Shown here: one piece after another, positions 52,311 to 64,000 of the stretch
Position numbering within the stretch: the stretch's first letter is position 1
How the letters are laid out: each line of letters opens with the position of its first letter
Source of the DNA: Diorhabda sublineata
Taxonomy: Eukaryota > Arthropoda > Insecta > Coleoptera > Chrysomelidae
Length of the DNA: 64,000 nt
Assembly (NCBI RefSeq): GCF_026230105.1
Contig: NC_079486.1
Location: 992,001 to 1,056,000, forward strand
Direction of reading: 5' to 3'
Notes under the pieces: generated by a model
Database searches by the model: none
What the model saw: only the letters and a program-made list of their open reading frames with translations
What the model was told of the DNA's origin: nothing
Made by a program: the position numbers and the translations under genes

Positions 52311-52832
52311 ATGAACATGAATATATTGAGAAGAAGAACCAGAGATACTTCCACGCAAACGGAATGTACATTCCCCATAGTACTTTTTGAGAAATTACCT
52401 CGAGTACCACCAAGACATTCTTTACGTAAAAAAAGTCGTAATACCAAAAATTCAATCGTTATAACTAAAAGTAAATAGTGCGTAATCCGTAAATTACCTT
52501 CACATTATAGTAATTTCGCTAAATCCATAAAGAAGAATCATTTGGTGAATTCCACGTTGACCGACATTGATAAACCGATAATAGCTAAATCGAAGAAAAC
52601 CGTTAGATTCGTGAGTCCAGTTGAAAGAAGCGTTGGAGATTTGAATGTACCTATCATGTTAAGCGAACCTTCTAGTTGTAAACAAGAAGATCTCAAACTG
52701 GGTACAATTATTGAAAACGATAACGAAGATACGACAATACCTCAACTAGAATTAGCTTTCGATGAAGACGCTGTCGATACTTCTAATCGTGAAGAAAAAC
52801 CAGACAATGATCCCGAAAATTTAGAAGTTTAA
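52311..52832 (+). pseudogene. STQTEC family protein, copy 2, one nonsense codon
   Basis: The frame from ATG 52311 passes the point where copy 1 is shifted (CTTTTTGAG, giving FEKLPRVPP). It stops at TAG 52476-52478, where copy 1 has TCG. The same frame remains open to 52832 (NSTLTDIDKPIIAKSKKTVR, LGTIIENDNEDTTIPQLELA, EDAVDTSNREE). It ends early because of a small deletion relative to copy 1 (LEV then stop). The KKTVRF motif is kept. The gene would be whole but for one base. Confidence 0.6.
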
Positions 52833-52924
52833 ATAGTTACTATTAGAGCTCATACTGTTATTATCAATAATCATTTTTTCAAATAAATAACTTTAATTTG
52901 TTAAATTGTATGATTAAATTTATT

Positions 52925-52925
<1 letters not shown>

Positions 52926-53014
<89 letters not shown>
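52926..53014. repeat. (TA)n microsatellite, about 44 units
   Basis: An uninterrupted TA run. In B1 the same place has a few TA units on each side of the 248-bp insertion. Confidence 0.97.
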
Positions 53015-53018
<4 letters not shown>

Positions 53019-53137
53019 TTGTTGTTTTTTTTTGAACATTATACAAAATTATAGTTTCTGAACATCGCCGTTACTTTAACAGCTTCATTCTACCACCGTC
53101 TGCAACTTTTATTACGAATTTCCATGTTCTATATAAA

Positions 53138-54105
53138 AGTACACTGAGAAACATATAACAAATTAAATTATTAACTCTATCTTTTTTATTGTTGATATTA
53201 CGAAAAAAAATTATTCTTCATAAAATGTTCTGCGTGGTTTAAAATCTAAAATGCAATCAATAGATTTAAAAAAAATTCATTCGTATACGAGATATGATGA
53301 TTAATATGAATTTCATACAACTTAACCTAACAAAAGAGCAATTTGATAAAATATCGGTCAAATTTTTATTAGTTTTAACTATTATTTGTTATTTTTCTAT
53401 TTAGATTCGTTTTGAAACTTCCTTTTCTCCTTTTCTATGATGTTTTGTTTGTTTCTAGACCGTTTCTACCATAGTCATTCGAATAAATCATTTGATTAAA
53501 ATGATTAGTTTTTCAACATTTCTCTCCGTGTAGTTTTTAAACGTAGAACTCGGCATTGTATGATTCTATTTGATATCGGGGGTCGTAAAAAGCAAGAAGA
53601 AAATTTTGCGTAGGATATTGACTATAAAACTGTCTGAAATCTCGTGGATCGTTCAGTTTATTTATAGCAAACATACTCGACATTTACATCGTGTTTTAAC
53701 TGAAAATTGTGACATTAGAAAGTTGTGTACAAGATGGATGCCGTGTTTGCGGACATTGAAACAAAACCATCGACGCGAAGATGTTTCCATCAAGCGTTTA
53801 ACAATGTTTCACAGAAATAAAACCGTTTTATATGTTATAGATGAAACGTGGGTTCATAACAACGCCCTCGAGATTTGGTTTCATCAGCGAATTCATCAAC
53901 ATTCTGTAGTTAGTTTAATCTACGTCGAAAATCGTAGTAAACAACACGTTAGCCATTACAAATGTCAAACTTTATGATGACAATGACAGATTTGACATAT
54001 TCACATCAGTGTTGCCGTATCACGAAACTTAAGTATCTATCAAATAACTCCGTTAAACAGGGTTGATCAGAAAGCGGAAAATATATCAGTATTAATTTAT
54101 ACATT
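53138..54105 (+). mobile_element. Mariner relic inserted in B2
   Basis: Absent from B1, where CCATGTT(T/C)TATAT continues directly to TTATTGTTTTTGGATG. The frame 53570-53977 includes ENCDIRKLCTRWMPCLRTLK, then RLTMFHRNKTVLYVIDETWV. This matches mariner transposases ('..KLCARWVPH.LT..QK..R', 'FL....T.DETW(I/V)H'), with DETW holding the first catalytic aspartate. N- and C-terminal parts are not readable. Confidence 0.75.
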
Positions 54106-54726
54106 ATCGTTTTTGAATGTTTTTTGTGATAAAATGTATATCAGTTTTGTTATTACATTTTCAATTATCCAAAATGCATATTTATTCCTCTCACTATAAA
54201 AAGATGGATAAATAAACACGAACCTATCAACTCTAAATGAAAAAGTATCGTAAAAAATAAATGCTAAAAGGGCGCGTGAACCATAAAAAAAGCAAATTGA
54301 TGTGAATCGGTGCGTGATTATTCAACCGATAAACGTGTTTGGTTTTCTATATTTTTCTAAAAATTTGTTATATCCATTATGAGCAATTGTTTTTGATTTT
54401 CTTATCGTTCTCAACATATAGAGGGTGATGAATTTTAGGTTGGAACTCAACAACAACGAAACTACCATTTTTTAAAATAAATTTTACACTGTTAAATATT
54501 TTTCTTTGACTTTGTTTAAAGTAAGACTTACTCGTTACTTTTATTTTTGTTTTTGTATATTTTTGTATGTTATAGACGTTCTTTTATTAAATTTTTATTA
54601 CTAACTACATATTTAGTTTGATGTTCGTCTATTTTTCGACATTATTTCAATTTAATTTTTGAAATACTAATAAAAAATTGACGTTTTTTAAAGATAAGAC
54701 TCCAAAAATCAAGAAAATTTAGAAGT

Positions 54727-54972
54727 ATGAACATATTAAAAGGTCTAAAAAATAAGAAATTAAATAAACTTATACAAAGGTCAGGCAAAGCTTTCGAAAA
54801 TTCAGATATCTAGGTGGGAGGTTTCGAGGGCCTAAATGCTCTTAGAATAAACAGTTTATCTTCAGTTTTTGAAGATAATATAATTTGGTTATCGAAACGC
54901 GCGTCAATCTATATCGGCGTGAACAATGTATTTAGTCTGTTTGGTTATATAGCCATTGCTTTTTATAAATAA
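54727..54972 (+). pseudogene. 81-aa protein, copy 2, nonsense-mutated
   Basis: Same frame as 44908-45153; TAT-GCG became TAG-GTG at 54811-54816, stopping after 28 residues. The rest remains open (SKRASIYIGVNNVFSLFGYI) with several replacements. Confidence 0.6.
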
Positions 54973-55609
54973 ATCCCTTGCAGTACGCTGTATATCAAAA
55001 TAAACTTGTACATTTCGTATACACATGTAATGAATTAACATAATAATTCATTTACTTTTATGAATTGAGAAACGTAATTGGCTAAAAATCGATTATGATC
55101 AATTATTCAAGTGGTAATCGTTTTGATTGTCAAGATATGCCAAAGCGTTTCATTACAAAATGAAATGAAATTCGAATGTCCTGAAAAGTGGCTTAAAATA
55201 TGAGTAGACATGTATAGGTCAGGCTAGGTACTTGTGGGAGCACCCACTCTACTGAAAATTCCTCTAAAACGAACTCGTTGAGAAATTTTTTATTCGGAAT
55301 ATTTTTCGCAACGTATTTTATTTTGGGGGATATTTTATGTCTAACGGAGTGTAAAACTTTACGTTGTATACGTTTTTATTAATTTTGTTGTAACTGTTCA
55401 TTAAATTAGATCGTTGAATACAATCTATTGTTGATTTGATAGTCGAAATTATTTTATTTTGAAAATGGACGTTCACATGTATAGTTGGATGAATAAAATA
55501 ATCTTGGATCTTATTTTTCTTATATGTTATGTATCTCTCCCTAAGTCCATTTATATCTGGTTCCTAGAAATCCACAAACATTTTTTTATGACAACTGACA
55601 ATTTATTTT
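54973..55609. other. Non-coding B2 sequence
   Basis: No gene; shorter than the B1 equivalent. Confidence 0.5.
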
Positions 55610-55995
55610 TGGAAAAAACAAAACAAATTTCGTTTGTTTTTTCGAATACGACAGTTCTGTAAACCAAATGTCGGTTTATTTTTGAAAAACAAAGTTTCTG
55701 AAGACCAATTTTGGTTTGTTTTTAAAAATAAAGTTTCTTCAAACAAAATTTGGTTTCTAATTGCAGAAGAAAGTCTCTTGTGACAATATTTTTTTTGTTT
55801 TCGAAAAACGAAGTTTCTAAAGACGAATTTTGTTTTTTAACGAAATGGCAATTCCCGAAGTCAAATTTTGGTTTGCTTTTTGAAAAACAAAGTTTCTAAA
55901 GACGAATCTCATCTTATTTTTGGAAAAATGAAGTTTGTATAAACAAATTTTGATTTCTAATTGAAACAGAAGTCTCTTAAGACAAATGTCTAGCT
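55610..55995. repeat. Degenerate ~45-50-bp tandem repeat (B2)
   Basis: Counterpart of 46085-46620 with fewer units. Confidence 0.75.
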
Positions 55996-56645
55996 AAATC
56001 GACAACATTAACAAATACACTGATTGTTTCGCGTTTATATAACCATGTTGTCGTCCTCAAAAACTTTAGGTAAACATTTCAGTGGATTATCATTATAACA
56101 ATCGTCGTTTTATATAAACTTCTTTCATACAATATATTTATTTTCGTAATCACATCGACAATCGTTCTATTGGTAACATATTCTGCGAGTCCAGATTGAA
56201 AGAGATAAAAAAAAAGTTATTTTCTGACGTATATTCCATATATCTGACGATAAAACGGGAATGGTTTGGAAGTTGATACGGGACCTCGTTGTAATGCGGC
56301 CAATTTACGGTTCTCTGATGACGATGATCCCCTTAAACAGCGTCGGGAATAACTCCTAAACTAAGTAATCTTATGGTAGAACTGAGACCGTGTTTAGTTG
56401 AAATTGCAATGAAAAAAATATCGACTTGACCCATTTCCTTAAACCACAAACTGAAAATGCGCGAGAAAGACTCATTAAGTAAATAAAAAAGAAGTAAAAA
56501 GAGTTAAACCAAATAAAAAAAAGGACGAAAGTATGGTCAAATCGTTTGACATAGATAAATCAACAACAACCAATGAAAATAAAACATTTTGGGTGTCCCA
56601 TTCTCCCCACTAAAATCCTCCAATCATATTAGAATAAAACACTTT

Positions 56646-56729
56646 ACTTTATTGGGATAAATAAATGATAGTTATACTTTAGCCCAACTTTATTGGGATA
56701 CATAAATGATAGTTATACGCTAGCTCAAC
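56646..56729. repeat. 41-bp tandem repeat, 2 units (B2)
   Basis: Same unit as 47639-48048. Confidence 0.9.
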
Positions 56730-56884
56730 CAGGTTTGAATCACAGTCCCACCAAGTTTAGGACACTTGCTCCAAGTCTGGGCCTATACTGAACCCATCGT
56801 AAAATCCCATATGGGAAACAATAAGATGGTTTGAAAATGGAGCTCCTCGAGGAAGTCTTTAGATTAAAATTTATTATAATGCAC

Positions 56885-58600
56885 GTATATACAAACGAAA
56901 TTTTATAATAAAACTGAATTTGCATTACAAGTAATTTCGTATTGAAACACGAGAGAATTCTCTTTCGAATTTATCCTTGGAGAAACGGGCAAAACTACAC
57001 ACAAACTCGATATTCCTTGGGAATAAACAAAATATTCCCAAGTTATTATGAAATGTAAAATTTCTGTTACGAAGCTTTAGCGAATTGAGATGCCCGCTTT
57101 GTTTGCTTAAAGATTTGACAAGTGCTATTCGTAAAATGTAAAATCCATTCCAATAATATATCAACAAACGGAAACTTCACTTATTTACTTACAAAGTTTT
57201 CTCTGACTAATTTTTAAAAAATCAATTGTAACTTAATTCGATTTAGTAACTCCAAGGAATTAATTTTTTGTGTACTGTAGTTGTTTATTCATACTTTTGA
57301 ATAATCAACTGATTCTGAAAATTAAATATTTCGATGTTTACCTGGACAAGTTGTTTACTATTCAGTTCGCGGGGAAGCGTTAATTATCTTTTGGGATTTT
57401 CGTTATTGCGCGAACAGTTTTATAAATTGAAAATCCAGTTTGTTTTTTGTTAATCCTTTTTCGCACGATTTATTTGATCACAATTCCCAGAAAAAAATAT
57501 AAAAAGCTCCTTAATAATATTTTTTATCGTGGAACAAGTCAATTAAAGATCAAACAACTTGAGGAAGACAATCCAAACAAGTTTTTATAGCCGTTTATTG
57601 TATTTATTTTTGGAAAAAGTCACATGGTAAACGAAGCTGTGCTTAAGAAAGCTTTTGAAAAGATGAGATCTGATATCAGCTCTTTTGGATTCTCTCTAAT
57701 TAATTTCAAGCATTATTTCGAGATAAATTGTACAGTCCAAAAGCTCAACTGTCCTCATTATCAAAAATAAAAATTAATAACGTCATAAGCTCGAATTCAG
57801 TATCAAAATGTATCCTGTTGAACAACGCGCGGTGATTTAATTGTTGAGTTACCCTCAAATCAAAAGTTCGTAAGTTTAAATAATCCACAAATGAACAATT
57901 TTGGAAAATCCTTTCTGTTCAAGAAACGTCAATTATTTAATTCTTTTTTTTTTGATTGGGTAATTTAAAAATGGTGATTACTGCGCGTCGTCGTTTTATA
58001 TCCCAACGGCTTTTGGGATGCTATTACGTTTAAACGAATACCAGTCCAAAACTCAAAATTTAATTAATTTTTATTCTTCATCCGATGAAATCTTTGATTA
58101 AACTTAATACCGGAATTGTCAGAAATATCATAAGGCTTTAAATACTAGGAGTTCAGTTTTGTGGTCACGTATATTTCAGACACAACAACCTGGAAAATCG
58201 CGCGCAGATTTGTGCATACAAAAGCTAATAGTTTCCCTCGTTAACACAGTTATAATAATTTAAAATCCCTTACAGGTCAAAGTCCCGCAGATTTTTCTAC
58301 AAATTGAGGTCATTGTACCAAACATCCAGACGAAAAATATTTTTTTAGTCTGTTTTTTTAAAATTTTGGAAAATACGAAATAGGTTATGTCACCAAATTT
58401 AATTGCTGTGAATTTTTTTTGAGGGGCTGTTTAAAGTCAAAAGTTTATGTTACATTTATGTAAGGAACAATGAAAAAAGAGAATGAAAATAACCATGGAT
58501 AGGTACAAATGGAAAGTATTGGTAAATAAGCTTAAGTTTGAGGATGAACTTACCTTGAAAAGAAACTTCCGGAGTTGGTAGTAAATAAAAATAATCATAA
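56885..58600. other. Non-coding part of block A3
   Basis: No recognised gene; conserved with 14689-16340. Confidence 0.5.
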
Positions 58601-58604
58601 TAGT

Positions 58605-59003
58605 TTAAGAAATTGTATAATAATGATTCTGAATATTTACATTTTGTGCTTCAATTAACAAGACTCTTTCGTTATTCTTAGTTTTATCCTCAAAATTGTC
58701 TTTTTTATAAGAAAATTCATTATCTTCAGACTTATCGCAATTAATAGATGTAATAACACCGTCCGATTGCATTTTAAATCTCTTCATACTTCGATGTTTG
58801 ATGTTTTCTTCTTTGGTAGCTTCGGGTTTTGGTTTGGAATTATCTCGAGCGCTCGAACTCGTTGGGACGCTACTACAATCGGTATAACTATCCGTAGCGG
58901 GTGTCTCATTTCTCAAATTTTCCATAATTTTGCGTTTATAACTCAAAGGACCCGGTTTAATTGCATCGCAAAAGCAACGCTTCTCTTTTCTCAACCTAGA
59001 CAT
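58605..59003 (-). CDS. 132-aa family protein, intact copy 3
   Basis: From ATG 59003, the same length as copy 2 (132 aa), with a few replacements: Thr/Glu after LRN, Tyr for Asn in the TDS(Y)TDC segment, NFED for NVKD near the C-terminus. The Ser/Thr/Pro-rich middle, the basic RSMKRFKMQ stretch and the ending NHYYTIS are kept. I do not recognise the family. Two of three copies intact in a region full of decay argues mildly for function. Confidence 0.6.
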   Translation of the reverse strand: MSRLRKEKRCFCDAIKPGPLSYKRKIMENLRNETPATDSYTDCSSVPTSSSARDNSKPKPEATKEENIKHRSMKRFKMQSDGVITSINCDKSEDNEFSYKKDNFEDKTKNNERVLLIEAQNVNIQNHYYTIS

Positions 59004-59599
59004 ATCGGTTTTCAATTTATATCAATATTTGACATACGACCGCTTTAATGTCAAATTTAACTAACATAACCTCAAAAAAATATTTTGTTTTTTAAAATTG
59101 ATTATTTGTATCCAACATACTTATTATAACCTTGAAATATTCTTCTTCTTTTTGATACGTCTGAGCGGTGTCAGATTCAATTAGACACTGTTTGAATCGG
59201 ATTGCGGAGTCTAAAAATGCTAATAAAAATAAATGGATTTCCCCAAAAAAAAAGTAATAAGTCTACAAGCTATATAAATGTATTGAAATCCTCCACGGAC
59301 TCTCGGAGTCCGGATGGTGGCATTCCGGATTTCGAGATAACTAATGTAAATACATACTGAGGAACCCAATCTTTATGTGGGATATCTACAGATCCTCGTC
59401 TTCCTGGTGGTATCTGACACCTCCAGAGAATATAGATAAAGCATCAAGCATCTTCTAGGTATCTTTATCAAAATAAAAAACAAACAATATTATCACCTTT
59501 GCATGAAAAAGTACCAAATCAATACTCAACGAAAAGTACATAAATCAGTTGTTCAACAGTTTACAGACTAGGTACCTAATCATTATAATCACCTAATTA

Positions 59600-59970
59600 T
59601 AAAATAATCTTTCTGGCTTTCTGAGTGGCAAATTTATCAATCATTTCCGTAAAACCTGTCTTTTCACAGATTTCGAATTTAATTTGAAGAGAGATTTTCT
59701 TCGAAGAGTCACTCTATTTTTGATAATACTCATATTTTTTTTGGCCTTCATCAGTGTATCAAAATCAGAATTGCTGAGATTTTCTGCAAAGTTTCTAATT
59801 TTGTTGGAACCTTAATACCAATGACATTATAAGAACATTTTTCTTGTTGGTTACAAGAGTTATTCATACTTTCAGAAGCACTTAAATTTCAAATCTTGTT
59901 GAGCTCCAAAACTATTGATACCTTTACCTCCGTGCCCTTGCTATTCTTCACGCGAGTTTTTTTGACAGAT
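59600..59970 (-). pseudogene. Remnant E, block A3 copy
   Basis: Near-identical to 17290-17640. Confidence 0.4.
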
Positions 59971-60419
59971 AGTTAATTCAGATTTAATCAATATATTTAA
60001 TGTTTATAAAAAAAGTTGTTTAAATAACTTTTTGGTGTATAAATATAGTAATGAGAAAACACTGTATTTTGACATGTACAGTGTTGCCGTTTCAGTTGGC
60101 AGGTGGGAAAATCAAAAAGGGATGGACTCATCGATCTGGCTTTGTAATTACTATTTGAGAAAAGGTGATTCATTAGTATTAGATATTATCAACCTCTTAA
60201 AAGCATTTAGCTTGTGCAAATCATACTCATCAATATGCATATTCTGTATTTTACATCAGTCTGAAATATCCGCTTCATCTAAATTTTCTTAAATTGAATT
60301 ATTACACTCATCTGGAACTTTAAGTGCTTCCAAGAGTGAGACTCTCTTATAACCAATAAAAAAAATGTTTTAATAATGTCACTGATATTAAGGTTCCAAT
60401 AAAAAATAAAAACAGGAAA

Positions 60420-60850
60420 CAAACATGAATACTGATGAATTACCCGAAGCAAGGGACCTATTGGGTACTTCATTCTGCAAGGACAAGGAAAAACTAATTT
60501 ACAAAAAAATGCCTTGAATTTATTCATGAAACTGAGGACAAATTTTTGAAATTTAAATTCTTAGAAACATTTTTTAATCATCCCATCACCTATGAAAACC
60601 TTTTTTTATTTCCCAATTCTATCATATGGTTTAATTAGTTAGTAATGTTGTTCGACTTCGAGATAATGAAGGAGTTAGAGCGGAAACAAAAATTTAACAA
60701 TACATATATTCTACGAAAAGGATTTAAGGGATCTCAAATATTTGAGTTTATCTACTCGATTCATTTAAGAGATACCAAAATTTAAATTGTCCACAGTATC
60801 CAGTACAAGATGAGTAATTATTGAACTTACCACTGAATTTGGAAGTTGTT
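60420..60850 (+). pseudogene. P-element-like transposase relic (block A3)
   Basis: NTDELPEARDLLGTSFCKD and the NHPITYEN region; near-identical to 18080-18520. Confidence 0.6.
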
Positions 60851-60969
60851 CTAATTCAATCTGAGTAATGATAGTCTTTCTTTCAAGAAATAGTCCAAAT
60901 GTATCAAATTGCATATTTTGTTTAATGCCTTTAGTGAGTTTACTAATTCAATCAACTGACGATCTTAAA

Positions 60970-61230
60970 TCAAATTATACTCGGTAATATTTTTTTGTTT
61001 TGTACAAAACAATAGAGACTAATGGAGAACATCGAAACAGGCGTCAGACAGTGTAATAGCAAGTGTGGTAAAAGTAGTAGTACATGTCTTAGATTTCTCA
61101 ATGTGAATATTCTCTTATCTTCTTTTACTTTTGTGATATGTTCAGTTAACAAATTTTGGGCAGCTGTGTGTATGTTCTCAGTGTCGATTCTTTGTACAAT
61201 CAACAAATCAACATGTATACCATAAGTCTT
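60970..61230 (-). pseudogene. Remnant F, block A3 copy
   Basis: LIVQRIDTENIHTAAQNLLT, then EHITKVKEDKRIFTLRNL; same as 18627-18890. Confidence 0.35.
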
Positions 61231-61757
61231 GTTTAGCTGGGCGTCTAACCGGCAGCGGGCGCTTGTGTCTATGGAATCATGTTTAATTTGGCGTTTGTCT
61301 GGCGGCAGGGTCTTGGGTCTATAAAAACATGTAGTTTGGCGTCTGGCCGGCGGAAGGCGCTAGTATCTATAGAATAGTATTTAAATTGGCATCTGGCCGA
61401 CGAGGTCCCTAGTGTCTTAGGAATCGTATTTAGTTTGGCGTCTGGCCGGCAGGGAGAGCTACTGTCTATGAAATCGTGTTTAGTTTGGCGTCTGGCCGGC
61501 TGGGGGCGCTAGTGTGTATAGAATTTAAACACAAATAGAATTTTTATTTTCTTCAACTTGCTGCCGCTATATACTTTCAGTTCGACTATTCTTTGCTAGA
61601 TGGCACCAGTTCGTGTTTTAGTTTGGCACTTGTCCGGCAGAGGGCGGTAGTGTCTATAGAATCGTGCTTAGTTTGGCGTCTGGCTGGCGGGGACGCTAGT
61701 GTGTATAGAAATCAAACACAAATAGAAGTTTCATTTAGTTCAATTTGCGGCCGCCAA
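61230..61757 (-). repeat. Minisatellite with ~50-bp unit, block A3 copy
   Basis: Same organisation as 18890-19405, including the interrupting CTTGCTGCCGC / GCTAGATGGCACC segment and a terminal GCGGCCGC. Confidence 0.85.
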
Positions 61758-61859
61758 GTTTGTTAAGATTGATTGTTACGACTTCTAAATTTTATATGGA
61801 AGTTATACCTGGCAACGCTGCGACCACGAGGGCCCAGAAGAGAGGCAGCAAAACCCCAG

Positions 61860-61985
61860 GGCATTGTTTGGTAAAGCCACACAAATTTGGAAAAGTCATC
61901 AACTACCACAAAAATGTGCTGATATTTTTTTTGTTGACTTCATTGGTCCTAATTGGTCGACGTGATACCTCTCTAGCGGATCTAC
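61860..61985 (-). pseudogene. Ty3/gypsy integrase fragment
   Basis: The minus strand matches 27593-27705 (CTAGAGAGGTATCACGTCGACC and VVVDDFSKFVWLYQT-type reading). Sits just beyond the minisatellite, as at 27.6-27.9 kb but separated by about 100 bp. Confidence 0.7.
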
Positions 61986-62624
61986 TAGCTTTTGTATAGG
62001 ATGAAGCACTCATTCCTTCTTTCCTTCTTTTTTATTCTATAATTTACAAAGTATACTGTTTTTTTAATCGTTTCTATTTTGTCTTTTAGTCTTGGTATGT
62101 AGAATTCCTTGTTTACTATTTCTTCTGTTTTTTTCTTTCAAAAATTTTCTATCTCGTGGACTTTTATTATTATTTTTTGTTCTTTGTTGTTCATGTTCTT
62201 TGGAATGACAAGTAATTTCGTTTTTACAGCAAAAGAAAAACCAAATTATCCTCAAAAATGTCCGTTACAATCAATACAATATAAACTTATTATTCACCTT
62301 AGCTACAGAAAATATTTTGTAATTCAGATAAACTAATTGATTTCGATAATTATAGTTTGTACAAATGTATTCTGCCCTTTTTTTATACAAGTATTGTTAG
62401 AATGTATCTAAAAAAAATTTGCAGCCTTCCGCCACTGATCACTAGTTCGTGGACCTCGAAAAATACTTCTCACATCAGGCTTCCTCCAGATTTAAACTGG
62501 CAATTTCACTTATTTCCGATTCCAGTAACCTCGAGTAGATCAGCTCGGAATATGAACAGTGTTGTCTTCTTCAAAAATCAAGCAGATTTCTCGTAACACT
62601 TTATTTTACAATGTTCTGCTGTAG
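61986..62624. other. Gene-less stretch
   Basis: A 79-codon frame at 62357-62596 is unsupported; it lies upstream of the exon pair below and could include another exon, but I see no donor site. Confidence 0.35.
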
Positions 62625-63048
62625 CGTACAGCTCCAAAGACCATTTTAACCACGGAAAGTCTATTAGAAGAGCAATCACAAAGTGAATGTAGTGGAAAAG
62701 CCAGTCCTTCATCAAGTGGATTTGAGGATAACTTTGTGAATGAAGAGGTAAGATGAAAATACCAATTTTTAATATAATAATTTCTAAATTTGTCTGTAGG
62801 AAAATGTTGCATCTGGTGATCTGATAGAAAAAACCAATCGCGATCAAGTAGAATATACGGATACAGAAAAAAAATAGCAGAATAAATAATAAATGAAATT
62901 AGTGATTCTAGAACTACTGAGAATATTTACAATACTCCATCTATTAGTATAACAACCAATAATATGAGTAGTTCAATTGAATCTTCGTCAAATTGGACAT
63001 TGATCTCTGATTCTTCACATTCGCAACCATATTTTGTCAAATTAGGAT
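62625..63048 (+). pseudogene. Fragment of an unknown spliced gene
   Basis: After a CTGCTGTAG acceptor an exon (62625-62747) reads TILTTESLLEEQSQSECSGK and ASPSSSGFEDNFVNEE. A GAG/GTAAGA donor and a TTGTCTGTAG acceptor bound a 52-bp intron (62748-62799). The next exon (62800-62877) continues in frame with ENVASGDLIEKTNRDQVEYT and stops at 62875. Beyond the stop, in other frames, EISDSRTTENIYNTPSISIT and NWTLISDSSHSQPYFVKLG read well to a TAA near 63048. That part is duplicated at 42.67-42.80 kb, so one or two small indels probably broke the original frame. Ser/Glu-rich, no known domain. Confidence 0.5.
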
Positions 63049-64000
63049 AAAACAATTGGATTATCTATGGAAACTCTAGTTCGAAATACACTTTGATTAG
63101 ATAAGTAATGTTCGGCAAAAGCTCCAGGATTAGAATGTTCTATGACTTTGTTCAATAACCATCGATGAGATCCGGGTATTTAAATTTCCATAGATAGTGA
63201 ATATTCATATCTTTAAATTTGTAATTTGGATTGTAAATAAAGTGAATTTGACTTATATTTTGGATTGATTGATGTCTTATACCTTTTTATTTTCAAACTA
63301 AAACTATTTAGATGATGTTTCTATTTGCCATTGAATAGTAGAATTTTTCAGAAAATGGGAAAGTTTTGAAATTAAGAAAAGTTACTTCACACACTGACGC
63401 TAAATATTCATAGGTTTCTTCAAGATTTTTGCCAACAAAAACCGTTTCTCAGATTGCACCTCAATTAAGCTTATTCCAATTATTAAATGGTGGTTTCATG
63501 TTGTGTCCAAAACGTATTATATAGAAGATGAAATTATAGATCCAACTGGGAGTTGTTTCGGCCAAGGGAATTTCACAGTATATCTAGCTTCAGAATTTGC
63601 GCCGAAGTAAATCGAATCGAAAAGTGGAATAGTTAAGAAAGTCCAAACCAGAATTTCCAAGATTTAACTTCTTGTAGTATACAGCAACTGTCTATATCTC
63701 CGATTGAATTGAACCAGGTAAATATAGTTCAAAGTCACTGTGTAAAACAAGGTGTATAGAAATGCTCCAAGCTGTGTTGACCTTAATGAAACAACTTCCT
63801 GCACTCCCCGCTCTTCTAGAAGCTCTTGATAGTTCAACTGAAGGTAGAGGAAGTAATGAATGTGCTTTCCTGCACTCTAGTCTCTCGTAAAAGTTTTCAT
63901 TCAGTGTCTTAGTTCTGTCTGAGACACTTGGAATAACTTTACCTTCAACTCCAAGCAGAGTACATGGATGTGCACATAGCTTCTCAACAGAGATACAGAA
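62890..64000. repeat. Inverted copy of 41.87-42.81 kb
   Basis: Reverse-complement match across the whole segment, with an extra ~100 bp near 63420-63600. It extends to the right edge of the window. Confidence 0.85.

Larger units (their letters stand above)
51809..56845. repeat. Block B, copy B2
   Basis: Direct duplicate of 42812-48175, about 9.0 kb downstream. Differs by the mariner insertion, the TA array, loss of the 248-bp element and contraction of the 41-bp array. Confidence 0.9.
56885..61800. repeat. Block A, copy A3
   Basis: Full-length match to 14689-19440. Contains small insertions not in A1, for example about 65 bp near 59155-59220 and 26 bp near 59297-59325 carrying short GGACTC/GAGTCC symmetry. 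Confidence 0.88.

Noticed and set aside
63650..63950. MutS-family (MSH4-like) exon on the plus strand
   Set aside because: The Leu-rich helix CIEMLQAVLTLMKQLPALPA is suggestive, but there is no catalytic or ATPase motif and I could not confirm the resemblance.

Overview
This is AT-rich eukaryotic DNA, most likely from an insect with a large repetitive genome. That is inferred from the mix of mobile elements (P-like, mariner, hAT, Penelope-like, Ty3/gypsy, copia and non-LTR relics), from GT-AG introns, and from the lack of bacterial gene organisation. I cannot name the species. I saw no tRNA, rRNA or CRISPR array. Most of the window is transposon debris. On top of it lies a set of repeatedly duplicated blocks that carry small, mostly single-exon protein genes.

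Layout. 0.4-10.1 kb is a patchwork of broken transposons: P-like, copia, hAT, Penelope with a MITE inside it, a non-LTR reverse transcriptase, mariner and a Tc1/IS630-type element. 10.1-14.7 kb is a nearly complete Ty3/gypsy element on the minus strand, with 188-bp LTRs and one in-frame stop. 14.7-19.4 kb is block A (copy A1), ending in a minisatellite. 19.4-21.8 kb is block C (copy C1), with a dead copy of an ARF7EP_C-type cysteine-rich gene. 22-27.6 kb holds a mariner remnant, one lone ORF, a MITE and a P-like element cut down to a spliced THAP protein plus a C-terminal scrap. 27.6-29 kb is a gypsy integrase scrap joined to a minisatellite with a 350-bp higher-order period. 32.2-35.5 kb has gypsy, ZCWPW-like PWWP, copia and hAT pieces. 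35.9-41.0 kb is a large imperfect palindrome whose arms carry two intact copies of the ARF7EP_C-type gene. 42.8-61.8 kb is a tandem pair of block B + block A units (B1-A2, then B2-A3), about 9 kb apart. 62.6-64.0 kb holds a short two-exon gene fragment and an inverted copy of 41.9-42.8 kb.

How the genes relate. Four small gene families recur: a 132-aa protein in block A (three copies, two intact), a 153-aa ARF7EP_C-domain protein in block C (three copies, two intact), a Ser/Thr-rich protein with a possible PP1-docking motif in block B (two copies, broken at different points), and an 81-aa protein with a hydrophobic C-terminus in block B (two copies, one intact). There is no operon or pathway that I can defend. 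The organisation looks like an ampliconic region of the kind found on sex chromosomes, B chromosomes or subtelomeres, where tandem and inverted duplication keeps some copies alive while others decay. That interpretation is inference.
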